In this document: positions 37,160-45,701 of the stretch, piece by piece
Position numbering within the stretch: position 1 is the first letter of the stretch
How the letters are laid out: each line of letters starts with the position of its first letter
Assembly: GCF_006476045.1 (NCBI RefSeq)
Contig: NZ_SRZY01000011.1
Coordinates: 372,001-436,000, forward strand
From: Sphingobacterium lumbrici
Lineage (GTDB): Bacteria > Bacteroidota > Bacteroidia > Sphingobacteriales > Sphingobacteriaceae
Direction: 5' to 3'
Length of the DNA stretch: 64,000 nt
Notes under the pieces: model-generated
What the model was told of the DNA's origin: nothing
Database searches by the model: none
What the model saw: only the letters and a program-made list of their open reading frames with translations
Made by a program: the position numbers and the translations under genes

Positions 37160-37408
37160 TTAGTCTTGTACAATTCCTTCTGCCAAAACGATGATATTGT
37201 TGTCCTTTACTTCTACCACACCACCTTTAATAATAATGACCTGTTCATCATTGCCTTTTTTGATAATGACTTTGCCATCGTCTAGTGTAGACACAATAGC
37301 CGCGTGATCCTTTAAGATTTGAAAAGAGCCTGCAGAACCTGGAACTGCAACCGCAGTTACTTCGCCTTCGTATGCTAATTTGTCTGGAGTAATAATTGTT
37401 AATTTCAT
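37160..37408 (-). CDS. atpC: F1Fo ATP synthase epsilon subunit (short form)
   Basis: 82 aa beta-sandwich domain only: MKLTIITPDKLAYEGEVTAV, then VPGSAGSFQILKDHAAIV. The C-terminal helical hairpin that inhibits ATPase activity in E. coli epsilon (about 50 residues) is absent, which is common in this phylum. It seals the central stalk of the ATP synthase. It lies 83 nt after atpD, separated by a perfect inverted repeat. Confidence 0.95.
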   Translation of the reverse strand: MKLTIITPDKLAYEGEVTAVAVPGSAGSFQILKDHAAIVSTLDDGKVIIKKGNDEQVIIIKGGVVEVKDNNIIVLAEGIVQD

Positions 37409-37429
37409 TCTAACTAGAATTGAGCATTA

Positions 37430-37483
37430 AGTACAACGTATTAAGATGTGAGTACTAATACCCTATACTTAATACGTTGTACT
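37430..37483. repeat. 16-bp perfect inverted repeat between atpD and atpC
   Basis: agtacaacgtattaag (37430-37445) and cttaatacgttgtact (37468-37483) with a 22-nt loop. The words match the tattgag/tattaag family of other gaps. It lies in the atpDC mRNA and has no T-run. Confidence 0.85.
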
Positions 37484-37491
37484 CAGTACTA

Positions 37492-39027
<1,536 letters not shown>

Positions 39028-39058
39028 TTACAGATCATTCAATCTGTGATTTGGAATG

Positions 39059-39089
39059 CAAAAATAAGTTTTATCATGCTAAAAGCAAA
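39059..39089 (-). promoter_or_regulatory. Bacteroidetes-type promoter of atpDC
   Basis: On the minus strand TTTG (39086-39089) is followed after 19 nt by TATTTTTG (39059-39066), matching the -33/-7 consensus with standard spacing. The atpD ATG is 65 nt beyond the -7 box. A short inverted repeat (acagat/atctgt, 39030-39047) falls in the leader. Confidence 0.75.
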
Positions 39090-39143
39090 ACTTCTTTATT
39101 AAATAAATGAATGTTTTTTAAAAACTTCTTATTTGCGATTGAA

Positions 39144-39737
39144 TCAGGAGTTTCTTTTCAGTTGTTCGTCAAGCAGCTGTCTTTTTAATTGTTGCTCTTT
39201 TTCCAATGCTTTCTTTTTGTACGCATGTAGCTCCTCTTGAAATTCTTCAGCGTTCCTCTTAGATGCTACAGTATCTACTTTTGCTTTTCGGAAAGCAAAG
39301 AGCGTGGCTATAAATGCTATGGTAAGTACGATAATCAAGAGCCATACAAGTGTATGATATCCGCTTTTTGAGAAGTTTACGCCCAAGAAGGATATGTTGT
39401 CTGTCTTTAACTTTTCGACATTCAACTGTGTTTGTAGATTTTGGACACTGTCTGTCAGGTCTTTGTTGGCGGTTACAGCAGACGAACTTGAGTTTTTTAG
39501 CTCCAGGATTTCTGTATGTAAGCTGTTCAGTGTATCGCGTGTGTTTTGGCGGATACGTTCTAAGTTTGTTTTGCGGATTACTTTGAAATCAACATCTTGC
39601 GAACGCGATAGCATATTTAGGTAGTAAAATTGGCTATCAATGGAACTTTTAGTCAAAGCCTCTTGAAGATTGATTTTCTGTCCAAAAGCAGTTGAAATTA
39701 ACAAAAGAAATGTGAGTACGTGTATAAATTTTAGCAT
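39144..39737 (-). CDS. Membrane-anchored coiled-coil protein of unknown function
   Basis: 197 aa from ATG at 39737 (MLKFIHVLTFLLLISTAFGQ, a signal peptide). The longer frame adds an unrelated N-terminus antisense to scoA and is rejected. After the signal comes a predicted periplasmic coiled coil (about 50-120, LTDSVQNLQTQLNVEKLK), then a membrane segment (about 130-150, LVWLLIIVLTIAFIATLFAF) and a charged cytoplasmic coiled tail rich in Lys/Glu. As I recall, similar Bacteroidetes proteins are sometimes labelled tRNA (guanine-N1)-methyltransferase, but no methyltransferase motif is visible. Function unknown. Confidence 0.75.
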   Translation of the reverse strand: MLKFIHVLTFLLLISTAFGQKINLQEALTKSSIDSQFYYLNMLSRSQDVDFKVIRKTNLERIRQNTRDTLNSLHTEILELKNSSSSAVTANKDLTDSVQNLQTQLNVEKLKTDNISFLGVNFSKSGYHTLVWLLIIVLTIAFIATLFAFRKAKVDTVASKRNAEEFQEELHAYKKKALEKEQQLKRQLLDEQLKRNS

Positions 39738-39870
39738 GGATAAATATAGTGTTTTATTAAATGTAACATAAATTTTGAAAATATAATGCATACCTCCAAA
39801 TAACTTGTTGTATAATTTTCTAATTAATTGATGTATTTTAAGAAGATAAATACGATATTCGGTAGACGAA

Positions 39871-40605
39871 ATGAATAAACCAGTAGAATCTATGATAAAT
39901 AAAAGTGTATCAAATGCGATCGAAGCAATAGGTGAAGTCAAGAGTGGGATGACAATTGCTGTTGGAGGATTTGGACTGTGCGGTATTCCTGAAAATCTTA
40001 TCGCCGCGTTGATAGCAAAGAACCTGAAGGAGTTAACTTGTATTAGCAATAATGCCGGAGTAGATGATTTTGGATTGGGTCTTTTGTTGCAAGGCAAACA
40101 GATTAAAAAAATGATCGCTTCCTATGTAGGTGAGAATGCAGAATTTGAAAGGCAGATGTTAAGTGGCGAATTGGAAGTGGAACTAGTACCCCAAGGTACT
40201 TTGGCCACGCGTTTGATGGCTGGGGGATATGGCCTCCCGGTGGTGTATACCCCAGCCGGTGTGGGGACGGAGGTAGCTGAGGGTAAAGAAGTTCGCAAAT
40301 TTAAATTTCATGGCGTAGAAAAGGACTATTTAATGGAATACGCATTCGAACCGGATTTCGCACTGGTGAAGGCCTGGAAGGGCGACCGTATGGGTAATTT
40401 AATATATAGAGGGACAGCCCAGAATTTTAACCATACGATGGCCATGTGTGGTAAGGTTACCATTGCCGAAGTAGAAGAACTGGTAGAGCCGGGGGTATTG
40501 GATCCTAATTTTATTCATACTCCCGGAGTATATGTACACCGGATTTTTCAAGGTGAAAACTATGAGAAGCGAATAGAGCAGCGAACTTTCAGACCAAAAG
40601 ACTAA
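39871..40605 (+). CDS. scoA: 3-oxoacid CoA-transferase subunit A
   Basis: 244 aa (237 if the Met at 39892 is used; the choice is open). Family motifs are GMTIAVGGFGLCGIPENLI, SNNAGVDDFGLGLLL and TPAGVGTEVAEGKE. With subunit B it moves CoA from succinyl-CoA to acetoacetate or a similar 3-oxoacid. Subunit B starts 5 nt downstream. Confidence 0.93.
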   Translation: MNKPVESMINKSVSNAIEAIGEVKSGMTIAVGGFGLCGIPENLIAALIAKNLKELTCISNNAGVDDFGLGLLLQGKQIKKMIASYVGENAEFERQMLSGELEVELVPQGTLATRLMAGGYGLPVVYTPAGVGTEVAEGKEVRKFKFHGVEKDYLMEYAFEPDFALVKAWKGDRMGNLIYRGTAQNFNHTMAMCGKVTIAEVEELVEPGVLDPNFIHTPGVYVHRIFQGENYEKRIEQRTFRPKD

Positions 40606-40609
40606 ACCT

Positions 40610-41239
40610 ATGCTAGATAAATATGGAATCGCAAAACGTATTGCGAAGGAAATAAAAGATGGATATTATGTAAATTTGGGTATCGGTATTCCGACCCTGG
40701 TGGCCAATTATATTTCAGATGATATCGATGTAGTGCTACAAAGTGAGAATGGTTTATTAGGGATGGGCCCATTTCCACATGAAGGAGAAGAGGATCCGGA
40801 TTACATTAATGCAGGTAAGCAAACTATTACCACATTGCCCGGTTCTGTTTTCTTTGATTCTGCGATGAGTTTCGGTATGATTCGTTCACGAAAAATTGAT
40901 CTTACTATTTTGGGTGCTATGGAGGTTTCCGAGCAGGGGGATATTGCAAATTGGAAGATTCCGGGCAAGATGGTGAAAGGTATGGGAGGAGCAATGGATC
41001 TTGTTGCCAGTGCGCAAAATATAATTGTAGCCATGCAGCATGTTAATAAGGCAGGCGAGTCCAAATTACTGTCCGCCTGTACCTTGCCATTAACAGGTAT
41101 TAAGTGTGTAAAGAAGATCGTTACGGAGTTAGGGGTTTTCGATGTATTACCGATGGGCGGTTTCAAGATCGTTGAATTGCATGAAGGCGTAACTCTAGAT
41201 CAAGTGAGATACAGTACGCAAGGAAAACTTGTGGAATAG
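40610..41239 (+). CDS. scoB: 3-oxoacid CoA-transferase subunit B
   Basis: 209 aa. The catalytic glutamate is Glu46 in LQSENGLLGMGPFP, which forms the enzyme-CoA thioester. LGIGIPTLVANYI and GGAMDLVASAQN are further family features. It acts with ScoA in ketone-body or short-chain acyl use. A perfect palindromic terminator follows. Confidence 0.94.
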   Translation: MLDKYGIAKRIAKEIKDGYYVNLGIGIPTLVANYISDDIDVVLQSENGLLGMGPFPHEGEEDPDYINAGKQTITTLPGSVFFDSAMSFGMIRSRKIDLTILGAMEVSEQGDIANWKIPGKMVKGMGGAMDLVASAQNIIVAMQHVNKAGESKLLSACTLPLTGIKCVKKIVTELGVFDVLPMGGFKIVELHEGVTLDQVRYSTQGKLVE

Positions 41240-41254
41240 ACGTGGGTTGCACAG

Positions 41255-41293
41255 CGTTATTTAACTCTTCGAAGAGTTAAATAACCTTTTTAA
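41255..41293 (+). terminator. Terminator after scoAB
   Basis: ttatttaactcttc (41257-41270) and gaagagttaaataa (41271-41284) form a perfect 28-bp palindrome, followed by ccttttt. Confidence 0.88.
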
Positions 41294-41299
41294 TTAAAG

Positions 41300-41611
41300 T
41301 TATCCGTTATGAATCGATTTTTTGGCTGCTCTTTCTAGTTTTTTTATTTTTTCGCTACAGGCTTGTTCACAATAGTATGGTAGTGGTTCGTGGACGAAAT
41401 GAAACAGTATTAGAGCTTTAATCTTAGCACCTGCTTTTGCAAATAAAATCTATTTGATAACTGATTACGGTATCAAAGGTGATAGTGTATTTATGAATAC
41501 AATATCGCTATCATCAATGACGTCATCACCCGCTGTTCTGAAAATGGTGGCGGAAAAGTGGTGGTTCCTTTCTTGCATGGGTTTACCTAGAATGATAGAT
41601 ATTAAATCCAT
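41300..41611 (-). pseudogene. Possible decayed small gene (one frame, two stops)
   Basis: On the minus strand one frame runs 104 codons from an ATG at 41611 to a TAA at 41300, broken only by TAA at 41465-41467 and TAG at 41450-41452. The first part reads MDLISIILGKPMQERNHHF and is 48 aa long. The last part contains FHFVHEPLPYYCEQAC and a Lys-rich end SEKIKKLERAAKKSIHNG. The composition looks coding, but I recognise no family, and chance is not excluded. It fills most of the 442-nt gap between scoB and tauE. Confidence 0.3.
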
Positions 41612-41640
41612 AGAAATAGTAGTCTTTGTGATTTTTTATT

Positions 41641-41668
41641 TATATTTGTGATCTTGAATTAGATCACA
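41641..41668 (+). promoter_or_regulatory. -7 element overlapping a palindromic operator, tauE
   Basis: TATATTTG (41641-41648) fits the -7 consensus. An inverted repeat tgtgatct-tgaatt-agatcaca (41647-41668) begins on its last bases and would cover the transcription start. This arrangement suits a repressor site. The tauE ATG is at 41682. Confidence 0.6.
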
Positions 41669-41681
41669 GTTAATTTTTTGT

Positions 41682-42581
41682 ATGGAAAGAGCGCTATCGG
41701 TATTAAATCTGAATAAAATAAAAGATAAGGTTACGTTAAAGCATGTTGGTTGGATTATTATTTCACTCAAAATACTGGTTTTGCTGTATTTCATAAATCT
41801 TGTGATTGAAGGTCTTCAAAGTAATGCTTTCCAATTTGGCACTATGTTTTTCTGGTTCATTGTAGTCGGTTTCGTAGCGCAGCTTATCGATGGGGCATTA
41901 GGTATGGCTTACGGAGTGAGCTGCACGAGTCTATTGCTATGGTTTGGTATTCCTCCTAAGTTTGCGTCGGCTAGTGTACATACATCAGAGATATTCACTA
42001 CAGGAGTATCCGGACTTTCACATATTCGCTTTAAGAATATTGATAAAAAGCTGTTTTTTCAAATTGTTATTACAGGAAGCATTGGGGCTGTAATAGGTGC
42101 GTATTTGCTGGCCGATATGCTTGATGGTAATATCATAAAACCATATATTTCTGTCTATTTATTAGGTCTTGGTTTATATCTTCTTTTTAAAGCTTTTAAA
42201 AAGAAGTCCAATGCTGGGAAAAAAATAAAAAATGCATCTGTTTTAGCTTTTTTGGGAGGGTTGTTAGATGCTATCGGCGGTGGAGGCTGGGGGCCGATTG
42301 TTACCTCCAACTTACTGAGCCAAGGTAAAAGTCCCAGAGAATCAATCGGAACGGTCAATACCGCAGAATTTTTTGTAACCTATTTTGCTACAGCTGTATT
42401 TATTTTTGTTTTGGGGGTACAGCATTTGGAGATTGTTTTGGGTCTCATCATCGGCGGAGTAATTGCAGCTCCTGTAGGTGCGTATGTGGCCTCACGGGTC
42501 AATCAACGTATTCTACTTGTTTTAGTGGGGCTTTTGGTTGTGCTGACTTCTTCTTGGGGTATCTTTCAGGTGTGGTTCTAG
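41682..42581 (+). CDS. TauE/SafE family sulfite/sulfonate exporter-like permease
   Basis: 299 aa with about eight membrane segments. The family pattern is GFVAQLIDGALGMAYGVSCT in the first half and its repeat ALGG-like AFLGGLLDAIGGGGWGPIVT in the second. Members move sulfite, sulfonates, sulfoacetate or other anions across the inner membrane. The specific substrate is not readable. It stands alone with its own promoter/operator. Confidence 0.88.
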   Translation: MERALSVLNLNKIKDKVTLKHVGWIIISLKILVLLYFINLVIEGLQSNAFQFGTMFFWFIVVGFVAQLIDGALGMAYGVSCTSLLLWFGIPPKFASASVHTSEIFTTGVSGLSHIRFKNIDKKLFFQIVITGSIGAVIGAYLLADMLDGNIIKPYISVYLLGLGLYLLFKAFKKKSNAGKKIKNASVLAFLGGLLDAIGGGGWGPIVTSNLLSQGKSPRESIGTVNTAEFFVTYFATAVFIFVLGVQHLEIVLGLIIGGVIAAPVGAYVASRVNQRILLVLVGLLVVLTSSWGIFQVWF

Positions 42582-42657
42582 AAAAGATAATAGCTAATTT
42601 TGCTACATGCCGCTCGGCATCCCCGTGGAAGTAATTAAATAAGGATCTTTCGGATTA

Positions 42658-43233
42658 TTATATTTTTAACAAACCACGAAATCCCCTTGCTGCGTAGTAA
42701 GATTCGGCACCATTATGATAAATAAATACACGGCCGAAACGCCAGTCACCAAAAATTGCCCCCCCAAGCGCTCTGATATCGGTTGGGGTCGCCACCCAGC
42801 TGGATGTTTTTGTGTCAAATTTCCCAAGGCGTTGTAATTCACAATATTGTTCTTCCGATAATAATTCAATGCCCATTTCGGCAGCCATGCCCATGGCACT
42901 GTTTTTTGGTTTATGTTCTTTTCTTGATTCCAACGCATCGTGATCGTAACAAACGCTTCTGCGGCCTTTCGGACTTTCCGCAGCGCAATCGCAAAAAATA
43001 AATTCATCTGTTTTTGTATCGTAACCGATCACATCCGGTTCGCCACCTGTTTCTTCCATTTCATTAAGCGACCATAACTTTTCTGCACTATTTTCAAGTT
43101 TGGTTTGTATTTTACGCCAATCAAGTCCCTGATGACGGTTCATGTTCTTCTCAAAGCGGGTATGTAAAATCCGGAATAATTCCAATATTCGTTCCTCTGA
43201 TAATTCTATTTTATTGTTTACTGCTTTTCTCAT
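42658..43233 (-). CDS. DUF4256 domain-containing protein
   Basis: 191 aa soluble protein. Motifs such as GGEPDVIGYDTKTDEFIF, FCDCAAESPKGRRSVCYD and DWRFGRVFIYHNGAESYY match a small conserved family (DUF4256). No catalytic function is established. There are four cysteines, none in a classic metal pair. Apparently single; no clear promoter seen. Confidence 0.8.
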   Translation of the reverse strand: MRKAVNNKIELSEERILELFRILHTRFEKNMNRHQGLDWRKIQTKLENSAEKLWSLNEMEETGGEPDVIGYDTKTDEFIFCDCAAESPKGRRSVCYDHDALESRKEHKPKNSAMGMAAEMGIELLSEEQYCELQRLGKFDTKTSSWVATPTDIRALGGAIFGDWRFGRVFIYHNGAESYYAARGFRGLLKI

Positions 43234-43384
43234 CCGTATATAATTACTTTGTAAGTACGCAAGTTCGATTATTTATTCATTTATGTCTGTTTCCGAAGGT
43301 AATATTCAAACGTGTTTATACTTAAATACCTTCATGAATTCGTTACACTAGGTCTCATTGTTTCTCTTTTAAAATATAATCTGT

Positions 43385-43780
43385 TTAAATTCTTCTATCT
43401 GAGTGTCTGTAATACCATGATATTATCGTGAGCGCCACAAGGAGTACAGAAGGAAGTATTTCGGCTATAGGATCTCCCAACGCGATATGGGAGACTGTTG
43501 CTCCCGATGCTACAAAGAAAAAACCTGCATAAGCCCATTCTTTTAACAACGGAAATTTAGGTAGCAATATAGTAACTACTCCCAATATTTTCCAAATACC
43601 TAATAAGGTCAGCAGGTAACTTGGATATCCTAAATGATTAAAGGCTTCGACCTCTTCTTCCATTTTAATTAATTGTACTATTCCGGTTGAAAGCATTCCT
43701 AATGCCAACCATATAGTGGCAATCCAGTAGATGATTTTGTTTTTCTTCGTTGTACTCTTAAGTTCGGTTCCTGTTGTCAT
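43385..43780 (-). CDS. DoxX-like family membrane protein
   Basis: 131 aa with four membrane helices (for example IYWIATIWLALGMLSTGIVQ and LLTLLGIWKILGVVTILLP). The LGIWK...LLPKFPLLKEWAYAG pattern is typical of DoxX-like proteins. Function is unknown; some relatives take part in redox processes at the membrane. Confidence 0.78.
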   Translation of the reverse strand: MTTGTELKSTTKKNKIIYWIATIWLALGMLSTGIVQLIKMEEEVEAFNHLGYPSYLLTLLGIWKILGVVTILLPKFPLLKEWAYAGFFFVASGATVSHIALGDPIAEILPSVLLVALTIISWYYRHSDRRI

Positions 43781-43927
43781 AGTTGTTTATTTTATTTTAG
43801 TCATAATTTTTTGCAATATGATTTTGCGTAGAAGTCGATTGGTCGGTTAAATAATCTTTCTTATCCTTATGATTAGGAAAACTACGTGCACTCGGTCAGT
43901 TAGGAAGAAGAATTAATCCCCCTTATA

Positions 43928-44890
43928 TTACATTTTTAACCCAATCTCTCTTAGTCGCTCGTCTAAATATTGTCCTGCGGTGTAATCGGGATATGCTTTG
44001 GGATATCCATCTGAAATACAGCCGTCCAGGCAAGCTAAACTCATAGCAGATTTCGGATGCAAAAAGAAAGGTACAGAATAGCGGGATGTTTTCATCAATT
44101 CGCGTGGTGGATTGACCACGCGGTGTGTAGTGGATTTCAACTTATTGTTTGTAAGGCGTTGCAGCATATCGCCTACATTCACGACGATATCTTCTCCTTT
44201 GGCCTTGATCGGAAACCAAGCACCATCTTTAGTCAATACCTCCAGCCCATCTGCACTGGCACCGATTAATAACGTAATCAAATTGATATCTTCATGCGCC
44301 CCTGCACGTACAGCGTCAGGTGATATGGCATCGGGATTTTCAATGGGAAAATAATGTATTGCCCGTAAGATGGAATTGCCGTTAATGACAAATTTTTCGA
44401 AATAATCTTCTTCTAAATCCAAATAAACGGCAATGGCTTTTAATAAGTTACGACCAGCATCTTCTAGTTTTTTGTAAACTTCCGTTGTAATTTCATTGAA
44501 TCTTTGTAGTTCTGCCACTTCTGGATTATCCGGGAAGTCTGTTTTTGAATACGTTTCATCCACAATGGTTTGGCCACGCTGCCAAAATTCTTTTAGATCA
44601 GGCGTACTGGCATCTTTTGCTTTTTCACGCCCCTTAGCTGTATACCCCCGCTGTCCGGCGAGCTCTGGAAATTCATATCGGCGTTTCGTATCTTCAGGTA
44701 AATCGAAGAAAGCTTTAACCACTTCGTACAAATTATCAATAAGCTGTTGACTCAATCCATGATTGGCGATGGTGACAAAACCGGTTTCGTTGAACGCTTT
44801 ACCGATATCCTGAGAAAATTGTTTGCGCTGGGCCGGAGATCCCTGTGTATAGTTCAAGAGGTCTAGTCTTGGTATGTTTACGAGTGTCAT
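43928..44890 (-). CDS. Isopenicillin-N-synthase-like 2-oxoglutarate/Fe(II) oxygenase
   Basis: 320 aa. The N-terminal region NETGFVTIANHGL is typical. The double-stranded beta-helix core has the iron ligands His and Asp in AGAHEDINLITLL, the distal His in STTHRVVNPP and the 2-oxoglutarate arginine in SRYSVPFFLHP. It would hydroxylate or desaturate a small molecule; the substrate is unknown. No biosynthetic partners are adjacent. Confidence 0.88.
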   Translation of the reverse strand: MTLVNIPRLDLLNYTQGSPAQRKQFSQDIGKAFNETGFVTIANHGLSQQLIDNLYEVVKAFFDLPEDTKRRYEFPELAGQRGYTAKGREKAKDASTPDLKEFWQRGQTIVDETYSKTDFPDNPEVAELQRFNEITTEVYKKLEDAGRNLLKAIAVYLDLEEDYFEKFVINGNSILRAIHYFPIENPDAISPDAVRAGAHEDINLITLLIGASADGLEVLTKDGAWFPIKAKGEDIVVNVGDMLQRLTNNKLKSTTHRVVNPPRELMKTSRYSVPFFLHPKSAMSLACLDGCISDGYPKAYPDYTAGQYLDERLREIGLKM

Positions 44891-45169
44891 ATTTAATGGT
44901 TTGTTTGATGTAAAGTTAACGGAATATTATTGTTTGTAAAATTTTATAATGGGAATATCAAAACGTATAGATTGAATGGTAAATTTAAGGAAGGGTTTAT
45001 TTCGACAATTTTTTATGCGCTTCTTTCGCCGACGGAGGGGCGACTTCTTTTTAACCCAACAACAAATCGGAAAGCATTTTTTTAGAAGCGTCCGTCATGA
45101 ATTCAAGTCATCAAATATTTAGTGTTAACTTAAGAATACATTAAAAAATCAATAAAATATTTGAATTCT

Positions 45170-45190
45170 CAAATCTAAGCGTTAGATTTG
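45170..45190. promoter_or_regulatory. Candidate MarR operator
   Basis: caaatctaa-gcg-ttagatttg, a perfect inverted repeat with 9-bp arms, centred about 35 nt before the marR ATG. Size and place fit an autoregulatory MarR-family site. Confidence 0.6.
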
Positions 45191-45214
45191 GTATGCTTGC
45201 ATAGAAAGCCCAAT

Positions 45215-45667
45215 ATGAGCCAAGAGAACACAATAGATTATTTTTTAAAAACCGCGTGGCAGACGGTGTCTAATAAGTACAATTTTATTGCTGCGCAATA
45301 TGGTTTTACACAGGCCGCAGGATATATTTTGATAAATATTTATAAAGAGGGAACTACCGTTTCCCAGATCGCAAATTCTACAGGTGTCAAAACCACATCG
45401 CTATCCCGGGTGTTAAATAACTTAGAGGCGCTGGGCTTTATTTATCGTGAGACCAGTGAGGTCGATAAGCGTTCGGTTAAAGTTTATTTGACGGAACTAG
45501 GTAAAGAAAAGCGGAAGATTGCAAAAGATGTCGTCCGGGAATTCAATGAATATTTGGAATCTCAATTGCAGGAAAATGAAAGAGAACAGTTTGTTAGAAC
45601 ACTAATTAAAATTAACGAATTAGCAAGTGCCTATATACCCGGATTAAATTTGGAATCATTGGATTAA
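45215..45667 (+). CDS. MarR family transcriptional regulator
   Basis: 150 aa from ATG at 45215 (MSQENTIDYFLKTAWQ); nine extra residues in the longer frame overlap the operator region and are rejected. The winged helix has ILINIYKEGTTVSQIANSTG, the recognition helix TTSLSRVLNNLEALGFI and wing RETSEVDKRSVKVYLTELG. It is the first gene of a beta-oxidation cluster and probably represses it, released by an acyl-CoA or fatty acid (inference). The next gene begins 34 nt downstream. Confidence 0.9.
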   Translation: MSQENTIDYFLKTAWQTVSNKYNFIAAQYGFTQAAGYILINIYKEGTTVSQIANSTGVKTTSLSRVLNNLEALGFIYRETSEVDKRSVKVYLTELGKEKRKIAKDVVREFNEYLESQLQENEREQFVRTLIKINELASAYIPGLNLESLD

Positions 45668-45701
45668 ATGGGGTTGGGTTATTAATAAAAAATATAGATA
45701 A

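Noticed and set aside
39738..40097. 120-residue N-terminal extension of the coiled-coil protein
   Set aside because: It is antisense to scoA, and a clear signal peptide begins at 39737.
41454..41651. 65-aa plus-strand frame before tauE
   Set aside because: No family resemblance, and its end runs into the promoter/palindrome of tauE. The opposite strand looks more coding.
41647..41668. Palindrome before tauE as a classic CRP site
   Set aside because: TGTGA and TCACA are present, but their separation is 12 nt rather than 6, so the E. coli CRP spacing does not fit.
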